Position numbers and translations under genes: made by a program. The notes beneath the pieces were generated by a model. That model was not told the DNA's origin and did not search any database. It saw only the letters and a program-made list of their open reading frames with translations. Of a DNA stretch of 64,000 nt, positions 19,338-27,453 are shown piece after piece (positions within the stretch are counted from its first letter, which is position 1; the number at the start of each line of letters is the position of its first letter). The DNA comes from Streptomyces sp. NBC_01317 (GTDB lineage: Bacteria > Actinomycetota > Actinomycetes > Streptomycetales > Streptomycetaceae), in assembly GCF_035961655.1 (NCBI RefSeq), contig NZ_CP108393.1, positions 6,898,501 to 6,962,500 on the forward strand, given 5' to 3'.

Positions 19338-19943
19338 ATGACGACCGGACATCCTGGGCCTCCTCGGACCCCGCCCACGCGCTCCCGTGCCCGCACGCTG
19401 ATCCCGCTGGGCCTCGCTCTGTGGGTGGTGCTGGAGATCTGGCTGCTGATCTTCGTCGCCGGGGTCTCCGGCGGCCTCACGATCCTCGCCCTGCTCATCG
19501 GCGGGGCCGTGGTCGGCGCGGTGGTCATCAAGAGCGCCGGCCGGCGGGCCTTCGCCAACCTGACCGCGACCCTCCAGCGCCAGCAGCAGGCGCAGCAGGC
19601 CGCCGGTCCGCAGGCCGTGGCGCCGCCGGAGGGGCACGGGTCCACCGGCAACGGGTTCCTGATGCTGGGCGGCCTGCTGATCATGATCCCCGGGCTGATC
19701 ACGGACGTCCTGGGCCTGCTCCTGCTCATCCCGTTCGTACGGAAGGCCCTGGGCCGGTACGCGGAGCGGTCGCTGGAGCGCCGGATGAGCGCCGTGGCGG
19801 CGCCCGGCAGCCTGGGCGACGCCTTCCAGCAGGCCCGGATGCGGCAGCCGGACGGCAAGGTCGTCCAGGGCGAGGTCATCCGGCACGACGAGCCGCCGCG
19901 CCCGCCGGAGGACAACGGCCCCCGGCCGCCGCTCTCGAAGTAG
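19338..19943 (+). CDS. fxsA: FxsA family membrane protein
   Basis: A 201-residue FxsA-type protein with membrane spans at about residues 22-42, 45-65 and a hydrophobic pair around 108-133 (GLLIMIPGLITDVLGLLLLI). A Gln/Ala-rich linker lies at about 80-100 and the soluble C-terminal tail is Pro-rich. E. coli FxsA prevents exclusion of phage T7 by the F factor when overproduced; the role in actinobacteria is unknown. It is followed by an exceptionally long hairpin. Confidence 0.88.
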   Translation: MTTGHPGPPRTPPTRSRARTLIPLGLALWVVLEIWLLIFVAGVSGGLTILALLIGGAVVGAVVIKSAGRRAFANLTATLQRQQQAQQAAGPQAVAPPEGHGSTGNGFLMLGGLLIMIPGLITDVLGLLLLIPFVRKALGRYAERSLERRMSAVAAPGSLGDAFQQARMRQPDGKVVQGEVIRHDEPPRPPEDNGPRPPLSK

Positions 19944-19972
19944 CGAGGCCGACAGGGTCCACAGGACAGACT

Positions 19973-20033
19973 CCACAGAACAGCCGATGGGCCCGGCACA
20001 CGGTGTGTGTCGGGCCCATCGGCTGTTCTGTGG
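19973..20033. terminator. Very long bidirectional terminator hairpin
   Basis: Arms 19973-19995 and 20011-20033 are perfectly complementary over 23 bp. The enclosed 15 bases pair further (one G-T wobble and five Watson-Crick pairs) to leave a GGT loop, giving a 29-bp stem. It separates the convergent fxsA and rbpA genes. Confidence 0.9.
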
Positions 20034-20087
20034 CTCTACTGCGTTATGCGCTCTTATGACTTTTGTGCGGTGGTTACATGCTCGCGG

Positions 20088-20462
20088 TCAGGCCGACTTC
20101 CGGCTGTCCCGCGGGTGCACGGCGATGTTCATGGCGCCGGAGCGCAGGACTGCCAGCCGTTCGGCCAGCACCTCCTCCAACTCCTCGCGTGTGCGCCGCT
20201 CCATGAGCATGTCCCAGTGCGTACGCGCAGGCTTGCCCTTCTTCTCCTCGGGGCCATCTCCGTCGACCAGGAGTGCCTGGGCGCCACACGCCTTGCACTC
20301 CCACTCCGGCGGGATGTCCGCCTCCACCGAGAACGGCATCTCGAATCGATGTCCGTTCTCGCATGCGTACTCCACCGCCTGGCGCGGGGCCAGATCGATG
20401 CCGCGGTCCGTCTCGTAGCTGGTAACCACGAGTCGCGTGCCGCGGAGAGCTCGCTCACTCAT
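20088..20462 (-). CDS. rbpA: RNA polymerase-binding protein RbpA
   Basis: A 124-residue transcription factor that binds RNA polymerase and group 1/2 sigma factors (HrdB) and stabilises open complexes. Zinc ligands Cys34, His38, Cys56 and Cys59 are all present (ACENGHRF and WECKACG), forming the RbpA core domain. The basic linker (EEKKGKPARTHW) and the C-terminal sigma-interaction helices (MLMERRTREELEEVLAERLA) follow. The start has GGGAGG about 8 nt ahead. A perfect SigR-type promoter lies 62-87 bp upstream, matching its known induction by thiol stress. Confidence 0.97.
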   Translation of the reverse strand: MSERALRGTRLVVTSYETDRGIDLAPRQAVEYACENGHRFEMPFSVEADIPPEWECKACGAQALLVDGDGPEEKKGKPARTHWDMLMERRTREELEEVLAERLAVLRSGAMNIAVHPRDSRKSA

Positions 20463-20523
20463 GAATCGTGCCTCCCGGGCTTGTCGCCCACAGGACAGGT
20501 GTCGCTGTCGTCGTCATCCGGTC

Positions 20524-20549
20524 AACGTCCGGTCCGCGGTAAAGATTCC
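20524..20549 (-). promoter_or_regulatory. SigR-type (thiol stress) promoter of rbpA
   Basis: On the minus strand GGAAT (20549-20545), an 18-bp spacer and GTT (20526-20524) match the Streptomyces SigR consensus exactly. Upstream (about 20600-20650) two small palindromes, TGACA/TGTCA and GTGAC/GTCAC, may mark a further control site. Confidence 0.75.
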
Positions 20550-20717
20550 CGTGCCGGGTCTTGCGTCGCCCGTCGTGCCGCCCCTTGTTGTACCCACCAG
20601 TGACCGCTTTGTCACCTCTGACAGAAGATGTCACCCGGCGAATTCATTTCTCCACTACGCAGGAACGGTCCGCCCGGCAGGCCAAACGCGTACACTACCG
20701 CCCTTTGACTTCAACGT

Positions 20718-22091
20718 CTAAATCCGTGCCGGTACGGGGTTTCCCGCGGCGGCGATCGCCCGCCCCACCGGCACCCTCGCCAGCAGGACGGACCCCACGA
20801 CGAAGAACACCACCAGGGAGATGATCGCATCCCGGTAACTCCCCGTGAGCTGGTACGCGAGCCCGAACACCAGGGGTCCCAGCCAGCTCAGCCCCCGGTC
20901 GCTCATCTCGTACGCGGAGAAGTACTCGGCCTCCTTGCCGCGCGGCACCAGGTGGGAGAAGAGCGAGCGGGACAGCGCCTGGCTGCCGCCCAGCACCAGT
21001 CCGATCGCCGCCGCCAGTGCGTAGAACGCCACCGGCGTCCCGGCCGGCAGGAAATAGCCTGCCCCGAGGATCAGCGTCCACACCGCCAGGGAGGCGAGGA
21101 CGGTCCGCTTGGCACCGTACGACCTGGCCAGCCTGCCCATGCCGAGCGCGCCCGCCACGGCCAGGATCTGCACCAGCAGCACGGCCGTGATCAGCGTCGT
21201 CTGGTCCAGGTCCAGTTCCTCGGAGCCGTAGACCGAGGCCTGTGAGATCACCGTCTGGATGCCGTCGTTGTAGACCAGATAGGCGAGCAGGAACGACAGG
21301 GTCAGCGGATGGCGGCGCATGTCCCGCAGGGTGTTCCTCAGCTGCCGCCAGCCGGTGCCGACCGACCCCTCGCCGTGCGCCGGCACCGCGCGGTCCCGTA
21401 GCCGGCGCAGCGGGACGAGCGTGAAGGCGCCCCACCAGACGCCGGCCGAGGCGAGGCAGATCCGTACCGCCGTCGACTCGGAGACGCCGAACGTGTCGTG
21501 GCCCGTGTACAGGACGAGGTTCAGCACCAGCACCAGGGCGCCCGAGGTGTAGCCGAACGCCCACCCCCGGGAGGAGACGGCGTCGCGCTCCTCGGGCCCG
21601 GCTATCTGGGGCAGGAACGCGTTGTAGAGCACCATCGAGACGGACAGCGAGGCGTTCGCCACGATCAGCAGCAGCGCGCCCAGCAGATAGCGGTCGCCGT
21701 CCAGGAAGAACATGCCGGCCGTGGCGGTCGCGCCCAGGTACGCGGAGGCCGCCAGCAGCGGCTTCTTGCGTCCCGTACGGTCGGCCGCCGCGCCCGCCAG
21801 CGGCATCACGAGCACCGCCACCACGACCGACACGGAGACGGAGTAGGCGAAGACCGACCCCGCGCGCAGGGGGATGCCCAGCGGGTGCACGAACCCCTCC
21901 GCGTCGGCGGCGGCCTTGGCCACCGAGGTGAGGTACGGGCCGAGGAAGACGGTGAGGACGCTCGTGGAGTAGACGGAGCAGGCGAAGTCGTAGAAGTACC
22001 AGCCTCGTTGCTCGCGCCTGCGGTCGCGCACCCCGTCCGGCCCGCCCGGGCCGTCCGGCTCTTCGGTACGGTCCACGGTCTCGGCGGTCAC
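20718..22091 (-). CDS. MFS transporter, UMF1/Atg22-like
   Basis: A 457-residue membrane protein with about 12 predicted spans. The YFYDFACSVYSTSVLTVF start and the YLVYNDGIQTVI segment mid-protein are hallmarks of the UMF1 family (relatives of yeast Atg22 and bacterial BtlA). Substrates in this family are poorly known; amino acids are proposed for some. It lies 70 nt after the GDPD gene on the same strand and 255 nt before rbpA. The 20463-20717 gap holds the rbpA promoter and no gene. Confidence 0.88.
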   Translation of the reverse strand: MTAETVDRTEEPDGPGGPDGVRDRRREQRGWYFYDFACSVYSTSVLTVFLGPYLTSVAKAAADAEGFVHPLGIPLRAGSVFAYSVSVSVVVAVLVMPLAGAAADRTGRKKPLLAASAYLGATATAGMFFLDGDRYLLGALLLIVANASLSVSMVLYNAFLPQIAGPEERDAVSSRGWAFGYTSGALVLVLNLVLYTGHDTFGVSESTAVRICLASAGVWWGAFTLVPLRRLRDRAVPAHGEGSVGTGWRQLRNTLRDMRRHPLTLSFLLAYLVYNDGIQTVISQASVYGSEELDLDQTTLITAVLLVQILAVAGALGMGRLARSYGAKRTVLASLAVWTLILGAGYFLPAGTPVAFYALAAAIGLVLGGSQALSRSLFSHLVPRGKEAEYFSAYEMSDRGLSWLGPLVFGLAYQLTGSYRDAIISLVVFFVVGSVLLARVPVGRAIAAAGNPVPARI

Positions 22092-22161
22092 CCGCGCCCC
22101 CTCGATCAGTTCCCGGCGTTGAGTGCCCGGCGTTCCCTGTGCGGCGTCCGGTGTCCGGCGT

Positions 22162-22926
22162 TCAGTGCCAGGCTCCCCGCGCGGTGAACACCGTGCGCAG
22201 CGTTTCCAGTTGATCGGTCATGATGCCATCCACGCCGAGGTCCAGCAGGGCCTCCATGCGATCCGCCTCGTTGACGGTCCAGACGTGCACGTGAAGACCC
22301 CGCGCGTGGGCCGTCCGTACAAAACGCTCGTCCACCACCGGGATGCCGCTCTGCGCCTGGGGCACCTGCGCCGACACCGCCCCCGCCCGGACAGGGAAGG
22401 GGACCCCGTACGAGCGAAGTCGCAGGCCCAGCACGCCCCGTACGCCGTACGAGGTGGCCAGGCGGGGGCCCGCGAGCCGCGCCGCCGCCGCCACCCGGCG
22501 CTCGGAGAAGGACCCCACGCAGACCCGGTCCCAACTGCCCGTCCTGCGGATCAGGTCGACCAGCGGGACGAGCGCGGGGGCGGCCTTGATGTCCACGTTC
22601 CAGCGGGCGTCCGGGAATTCGTCCAGCAGGTCGGCGAAGAGGGGCAGCGGCTCCTTGCCCGCCACCCGCGCCTGCCGTACCTCCTCCCAGGGGAGGTCGG
22701 CGATCCGGCCGTGCCCGTCCGTCACGCGGTCGAGGGTCGTGTCGTGGAAGGCGACCAGACGGCCGTCGGCGGTGGTGTGGACATCGGTCTCGAAGTAGCG
22801 GTAGCCGAGGGAGTCCGCGCGGCGGAAGGCGGCGGCGGTGTTCTCCAGGCCCTCGGCCGCGCCGCCGCGGTGCGCGAAGGGGATCGGGCCCGGGTGGTCC
22901 AGGTACGGATGGCGTGGGTGGGTCAC
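22162..22926 (-). CDS. Glycerophosphodiester phosphodiesterase
   Basis: A 254-residue TIM-barrel enzyme releasing glycerol 3-phosphate from deacylated phospholipids. The catalytic motif FAHRGGAAEGLENTAAAF appears at about residue 16, with metal ligands in YFETDVHTTADG and FHDTTLDRVTDG, and DIKAA later. The C-terminal GVDGIMTDQLETL is typical. There is no signal peptide, so it is cytoplasmic. Its GTG start overlaps the stop of the YczE-like gene (GTGA), so the two are coupled. Confidence 0.93.
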   Translation of the reverse strand: MTHPRHPYLDHPGPIPFAHRGGAAEGLENTAAAFRRADSLGYRYFETDVHTTADGRLVAFHDTTLDRVTDGHGRIADLPWEEVRQARVAGKEPLPLFADLLDEFPDARWNVDIKAAPALVPLVDLIRRTGSWDRVCVGSFSERRVAAAARLAGPRLATSYGVRGVLGLRLRSYGVPFPVRAGAVSAQVPQAQSGIPVVDERFVRTAHARGLHVHVWTVNEADRMEALLDLGVDGIMTDQLETLRTVFTARGAWH

Positions 22927-23591
22927 GGCCGCAGTATGGCCTGCTCCGGTGACCCGGCGGCGACGACGGGGCTGCTTGCGGGCGCCGCCGGGACGGCGAA
23001 GACACGAAGGAAGAGCTGCGCGAGCGGGCCTATGGCCAGGGCGTACGCCACCGTGCCGATCCCGACCGAGCCGCCGAGGGCGAAGCCCGTGGCCACCACG
23101 GCGATCTCGATGGAGGTACGGACGAGCCGGATCGAGCGGCCGGTCACCCGGTTCAGCCCGGTCATCAGACCGTCGCGCGGGCCGGGGCCGAAGCGGGCCG
23201 CGATGTACAGGCCGGTGGCGACCCCGTTGAGGACGATGCCCGCGACCAGCAGGGTGATCCTGGCGGGCGCGCCGTGGGCGTCGGGGACGAGGGCGAGGGT
23301 GGCGTCCATGGCGATGCCGACCACGAAGACGTTGGAGACCGTGCCGGGCCCCGGGCGCTGGCGGAGGGGTATCCACAGCAGCAGGACGGTGGCGCCCACG
23401 ATGATCGAGACGACGCCCATGGACAGGCCGGTGCGCTCGGACAGTCCTTGGTGAAGCACTCCCCACGGCTCCAGACCCAGCCCGCCGCGCACCAGCAGCG
23501 CCGCGCTCGCCCCGTACAGCGCGAGTCCGGTGGAGAGCTGGAACAGCCGACGGCTGAGATGGACGCCCCGGAGGCCGGCGGTGGTGGACAT
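22923..23591 (-). CDS. YczE/YitT-like membrane protein
   Basis: A 222-residue protein with about five membrane helices and the pattern GLGLEPWGVLHQGLSERTGLS followed by GPGPRDGLMTGL, as in the YczE/YyaS/YitT family. It lies head to head with a MocR regulator gene 100 bp away, the arrangement seen for yczR-yczE in other bacteria, where the regulator is thought to control the membrane protein. Function unknown; possibly transport of a small molecule linked to vitamin B6 or amino acids. Upstream extension of the frame is a shadow of the regulator gene. Confidence 0.82.
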   Translation of the reverse strand: MSTTAGLRGVHLSRRLFQLSTGLALYGASAALLVRGGLGLEPWGVLHQGLSERTGLSMGVVSIIVGATVLLLWIPLRQRPGPGTVSNVFVVGIAMDATLALVPDAHGAPARITLLVAGIVLNGVATGLYIAARFGPGPRDGLMTGLNRVTGRSIRLVRTSIEIAVVATGFALGGSVGIGTVAYALAIGPLAQLFLRVFAVPAAPASSPVVAAGSPEQAILRP

Positions 23592-23612
23592 GAAGGGGTC
23601 TCCTGATGCGAT

Positions 23613-23685
23613 GGTGGACTGGTACGCATCACTCTGTGGCTGGCTCCTCCTCGCCAACCATGGCCAATCCGGTGAAGGTGGACTG
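23613..23685. promoter_or_regulatory. Direct repeats in the MocR/YczE divergent promoter region
   Basis: GGTGGACTG occurs at 23613-23621 and again at 23677-23685, 64 bp apart, with a partly palindromic CCAACCATGGCCAA between. MocR regulators commonly bind widely spaced direct repeats, so these are candidate operator half-sites. Confidence 0.45.
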
Positions 23686-23691
23686 ACTTCT

Positions 23692-25191
23692 ATGGCGCAG
23701 TGGACCTCTGCTGTCGGCGCGGCGCAGCTCGCCCGGCAGCTCAAGGCGCAGCACGACCGGCCCGCGGGGCCGAACAGCCGCCGGCCGCCGGCGTACCGGG
23801 CGCTCGCGGAGGGGGTCCGGCTGCTCGTGCTGGAAGGCCGGGTGCCGGTCGCGGCACGGCTGCCCGCCGAGCGGGAGCTGGCCGTCGCGCTGTCGGTGAG
23901 CCGTACGACGGTGGCCGCCGCGTACGAGGCGCTGCGCGCCGAGGGCTTCCTGGAGTCCCGCAGGGGCGCGGGCAGCTGGACGGCGGTCCCGGCGGGCAGT
24001 CCGCTGCCGGCGCGCGGGCTGGAACCGCTGCCGCCCGAGGCACTGGGCTCGATGATCGACCTGGGTACGGCCGCGCTGCCCGCGCCGGAGCCCTGGCTCA
24101 CCCGGGGCGTCCAGGGGGCTCTGGAGGAGCTGCCGAGGTACGCGCACACGCACGGCCGCTATCCGGCGGGGCTGCTGGCGCTGCGGCAGACGGTCGCGGA
24201 CCGCTACACGGCCCGTGGCATCCCGACCATGCCCGAACAGATCATGATCACCACGGGCGCGATGGGCGCGATCGACGCGATCTGCCAGCTCTTCGCGGGC
24301 CAGGGGGAGCGGATCGCGGTGGAGTCGCCGTCGTACGCGAACATCCTCCAGCTGATGCGGCAGGCGGGCGCCCGGCTGGTGCCGGTCGCGATGGCGGAGG
24401 GGCTGGCCGGCTGGGACCTGCCGCGCTGGCGTCAGGTGATGCGGGACGCGGCGCCCCGGATCGCGTACGTCGTGGCCGACTTCCACAACCCGACCGGGGC
24501 GCTGGCCGACGACGACCAGCGGCGCCAGCTGGTCGACGCGGCGCGTTCGGCGGGGACGGTGCTCGTCGTGGACGAGACCATGGTCGAGCTGCCGCTGGAC
24601 GACGGCCTGGAGATGCCGAGGCCGGTCTGCGCGTTCGACCCGGCGGGCAGCACGGTCCTGACGGTGGGCTCGGCGAGCAAGGCGTTCTGGGCGGGGCTCA
24701 GCATCGGGTGGGTGCGGGCGGCGCCGGAGGTCATCCGGTCGCTGGTGTCGGCGAGGGCGTACGCGGACCTCGGCACGCCGGTGCTGGAACAGCTCGCCGT
24801 GAACTGGCTGATGCGCAGCGGCGAGTGGGAGGACGCGGTCGCCTTCCGGCAAGGGCAGGCGCGGGGGAACCGGGACGCGATGGTGGCGGCGGTACGGGAG
24901 CAGCTGCCGGACTGGGAGTTCGCGGTGCCCCGCGGCGGCCTGACCCTGTGGGCGAGGACGGGCGGCCTGTCGGGCTCGCGCCTGGCGGAGGTGGGCGAAC
25001 GGGTGGGCGTACGGGTCCCCTCGGGCCCCCGCTTCGGCGTCGACGGCGCCTTCGAGGGCTACGTACGCCTCCCGTTCACGGTGGGAGGCCCGGTGGCGGC
25101 CGAGGCGGCGACACGCCTGGCGACGGCGGCGCGCCTGGTACGAGGCGGCGCGGGCACGGGCACGGACACCCCGAAGTCCTTCGTGGCGTAA
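23692..25191 (+). CDS. MocR family regulator (GntR HTH plus aminotransferase domain)
   Basis: A 499-residue PLP-dependent regulator. The N-terminal GntR-type winged helix covers about residues 33-103 (LPAERELAVALSVSRTTVAA). After a short linker a fold-type I aminotransferase domain spans about 120-490, with ADFHNPTG, VVDETMVE and the PLP-binding lysine in GSASKAFWAG. These proteins sense PLP or an amine rather than catalyse. The ATG at 23692 is used because the divergent control region lies just upstream; a longer frame would overlap the neighbour's start. Confidence 0.92.
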   Translation: MAQWTSAVGAAQLARQLKAQHDRPAGPNSRRPPAYRALAEGVRLLVLEGRVPVAARLPAERELAVALSVSRTTVAAAYEALRAEGFLESRRGAGSWTAVPAGSPLPARGLEPLPPEALGSMIDLGTAALPAPEPWLTRGVQGALEELPRYAHTHGRYPAGLLALRQTVADRYTARGIPTMPEQIMITTGAMGAIDAICQLFAGQGERIAVESPSYANILQLMRQAGARLVPVAMAEGLAGWDLPRWRQVMRDAAPRIAYVVADFHNPTGALADDDQRRQLVDAARSAGTVLVVDETMVELPLDDGLEMPRPVCAFDPAGSTVLTVGSASKAFWAGLSIGWVRAAPEVIRSLVSARAYADLGTPVLEQLAVNWLMRSGEWEDAVAFRQGQARGNRDAMVAAVREQLPDWEFAVPRGGLTLWARTGGLSGSRLAEVGERVGVRVPSGPRFGVDGAFEGYVRLPFTVGGPVAAEAATRLATAARLVRGGAGTGTDTPKSFVA

Positions 25192-25224
25192 CGCGCTGCC
25201 GCGCGTGGGTCCGCCGTTCCTCGC

Positions 25225-25347
25225 GGGCCGGACATGACGACCGGGTGCGGGGCACATCAAGCCCGTCCGGCGTTTGAGGACACCGCCCACCGGGCGGCAC
25301 CCGGTCATCATGTCCGGCCCGATCAAGCCCGTCCGGCGTTTGAGGAC
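25225..25347. repeat. Mosaic of direct and inverted repeats between convergent genes
   Basis: A 26-bp unit beginning ATCAAGCCCGTCCGG occurs at 25256-25281 and 25322-25347. The first copy is enclosed by a 24-bp inverted repeat with one mismatch (25225-25248 and 25297-25320, arms starting GGGCCGGACATGA). Similar GTCCGGCGTTTGAGGAC units are scattered through Streptomyces genomes (recalled). It may act as a bidirectional terminator between the MocR gene and the ATPase gene. Confidence 0.75.
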
Positions 25348-25381
25348 GAACGGTCACCGGGCCGCACCCGGTCGTGCAGCC

Positions 25382-26977
25382 TCAGCCCTCGACCGGCACC
25401 CCCGTAGCGACCGGCCCCGCAGAGGCCACCCGCTCCACCGCCCGCTCAGGAACAGGCCCCCCAGCCGGAGGCGTCACCGCGTCGGGCAGCAGCTCCAGCA
25501 CCGCCCGCCGGTGCCCCTCGCTCGTCGCGTCGTCGTAGGGATCGGGCGTCGCCGGCACCTGGAGCCTCAGCACCGGCCCCGTACCGAGGCGTGCGTACCC
25601 CCGCCCCGGCGGCACGTCCGGCGTGGGCGTCGTGTGCGGCGGAGCCCCGAGCACCCCCTCCACCTGCGCCGCCGCCACCGGCCCCAGGACGACCCGGGCG
25701 CGCGTGTGCGACCGTACGGCGTCGCCCAGCGCGTCCAGGCAGTCGAGCTGCTCCGCGACGACCACCGTCACCCCCGCGGCCCGCCCGTGGCGGAGCGGGA
25801 TCTGGAGGTGCTCCTGCGGATCGGGCCGCCCGCCCGCCGCAGCCAGCTGCCCGAACACGCTCGGCCGGTCCACGAAGATCCACAGCGGGCACTTCACGTC
25901 GTCGGGCGTGGGATGCCCGGACTGCCGTGCGCGATTCGCCGCGATCAGCCGCCGTTCCGTCTCGTGCGAGGCCCATTCGAGGCTGGACAGCGCGCCGGAC
26001 AGGGAGGACTCCACCGACAGCACCCCCCGGCGCCCCGAGAGAAACGCGAATTCGCCCGTGGCACTGCCCTCCACGATCAGCACGTCGCCGTGCTGGAGGG
26101 CCTGGAGCGCGAGCGAGCGCAGCAGGCTCGTGGCGCCGCTGCCCGGCTGGCCGGCCACCAGCAGGTGCGGCTCCGTGGAGCGCGGACCCGTACGCCACAC
26201 GACCGGCGGGGCATCGTGGGTCTCGTCGCCCGCCAGGACCGGCACGGTGCGCTGCACCGCGTCGTCGTCGGTGAAGCCGAGCACCGTCTCACCGGGGACG
26301 GTGACAAAACGCTGCGCGGCGATGGCGGTGGGGAGGGCGGCGAGGACGGTCAGCACCAGCTGGTTGCCCTCCTCGTCCCAGTCGAAGAGGTACTCGCGCC
26401 CGCGCCCCGACTTGGCGTGCAGGAGCTGCTCGATCCTGGCGCGGGCGGCCGGCTCACCGTCGGTGAAGTACGGGGGGTACTTCATCCGCAGCCTGGTGAG
26501 CCGTCCGTCACCGTCGAACGTGTACTCGTCGAACGCCGACTCCCACTCCCCGCCGTGGGAGAAGAGCGGACTGGGGTCCTCCGGCACGGAGAAGTAGGGC
26601 ACCAGCGCCTCGTAGAGGGACCGGAGCCGCTCCGTCTCCGCCTCGTCGGGCCCCGTCCGCTTCGGCGTACGGTCCCGTCCCTTCCAGGCGGCCGCGGCCA
26701 TCACCGAGATGAGGGCCAGCAGCGGCCCGTACGGGACGAGCGCGACCACCAGGCCGCAGGCCGCCACCAGGAACAGCGCGGGACCGCGCCGCTCCTTGGG
26801 GGTGCCGGCCCACTTCTGGCGCCCGGTGGCGGCCAGCACCCGCAGACCACGGGTGATCGTGATCAGCGGATGGAGAACATCCGTGGCGCCGTCGGCGGCC
26901 GTGCGGGCCATCTCGCGGCTGCGAGCGAGCTGGGCACTGCCGCTGCTCAGAATGCGGGGGAGCGGTCGCCGGGCCAC
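25382..26977 (-). CDS. FtsK-like ATPase-domain protein with degenerate P-loop
   Basis: A 531-residue protein. Residues about 60-105 form one or two membrane helices after a basic N-terminus. The C-terminal half resembles FtsK/SpoIIIE or TraB-like nucleotide-binding domains: the expected P-loop reads GQPGSGATS (about residue 273-281), with alanine (GCC codon) where the invariant lysine should be, and a Walker B-like PLWIFVDRPS follows. The GTG start is preceded by AGGAG. It is in one unit with a 64-residue two-helix membrane protein immediately upstream. The missing lysine suggests it binds or hydrolyses ATP poorly, or works in a complex. Function unknown. Confidence 0.7.
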   Translation of the reverse strand: MARRPLPRILSSGSAQLARSREMARTAADGATDVLHPLITITRGLRVLAATGRQKWAGTPKERRGPALFLVAACGLVVALVPYGPLLALISVMAAAAWKGRDRTPKRTGPDEAETERLRSLYEALVPYFSVPEDPSPLFSHGGEWESAFDEYTFDGDGRLTRLRMKYPPYFTDGEPAARARIEQLLHAKSGRGREYLFDWDEEGNQLVLTVLAALPTAIAAQRFVTVPGETVLGFTDDDAVQRTVPVLAGDETHDAPPVVWRTGPRSTEPHLLVAGQPGSGATSLLRSLALQALQHGDVLIVEGSATGEFAFLSGRRGVLSVESSLSGALSSLEWASHETERRLIAANRARQSGHPTPDDVKCPLWIFVDRPSVFGQLAAAGGRPDPQEHLQIPLRHGRAAGVTVVVAEQLDCLDALGDAVRSHTRARVVLGPVAAAQVEGVLGAPPHTTPTPDVPPGRGYARLGTGPVLRLQVPATPDPYDDATSEGHRRAVLELLPDAVTPPAGGPVPERAVERVASAGPVATGVPVEG

Positions 26978-27019
26978 GTCTGTCTCCTGGGGGGATGCGG
27001 GAAGGGAGGGAGGCGGGGG

Positions 27020-27214
27020 TCAGAACTTGATCCCGCCCAGCAGACCGGCGAGGGAGGCGCCGCCGGCCGTGATGCTCGGAGCGATGGCGGTGCCCGCGAG
27101 GTAGAAACCGAAGAGGGCGCTCACAAACGCATGCGACGCCTTGAGTCCGTCCTTCCTGAAGAAGAGGAAGACGATGATTCCGAGCAGCACGACACCTGAG
27201 ATGGACAGGATCAT
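27020..27214 (-). CDS. Small two-helix membrane protein
   Basis: A 64-residue hydrophobic protein with helices at about residues 2-20 (ILSISGVVLLGIIVFLFF) and 32-50, separated by a basic loop RKDGLKASH, and a Gly-rich tail. The ATG at 27214 is used because AGGAG stands 7 nt ahead; a start 51 nt upstream has no ribosome site. It lies 42 nt before the FtsK-like ATPase gene and is probably its partner, as small hydrophobic proteins often accompany conjugation-type ATPases (inference). Confidence 0.7.
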   Translation of the reverse strand: MILSISGVVLLGIIVFLFFRKDGLKASHAFVSALFGFYLAGTAIAPSITAGGASLAGLLGGIKF

Positions 27215-27297
27215 GAGGATTCTCCTGGTTGAGGGGACAGTCACCATGAGTTCTTCCAGGATCACCGAAAGTATCTATGCGACAAAAGGTGTAAATG

Positions 27298-27320
27298 GGT
27301 GAAATATTTGGTATTTCACC
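27298..27320. promoter_or_regulatory. AT-rich perfect palindrome in a divergent promoter region
   Basis: GGTGAAATA (27298-27306) and TATTTCACC (27312-27320) flank TTTGG. The surrounding 27280-27320 is strikingly AT-rich for this genome and lies between the small membrane protein gene (-) and the ankyrin gene (+), so it is a good operator candidate. Confidence 0.55.
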
Positions 27321-27453
27321 TCACTGGCCCACATCGGGGCCCCGCCCGGGTGGCGGACCGCCCGACCTTGCCGCTGAGCAGTACTCTTTCGTTCACCCGG
27401 ACGGCTGCGTACGCCGTCCGCACCAGGTCAACGGCGTGAAAGGCGGTTCACCG

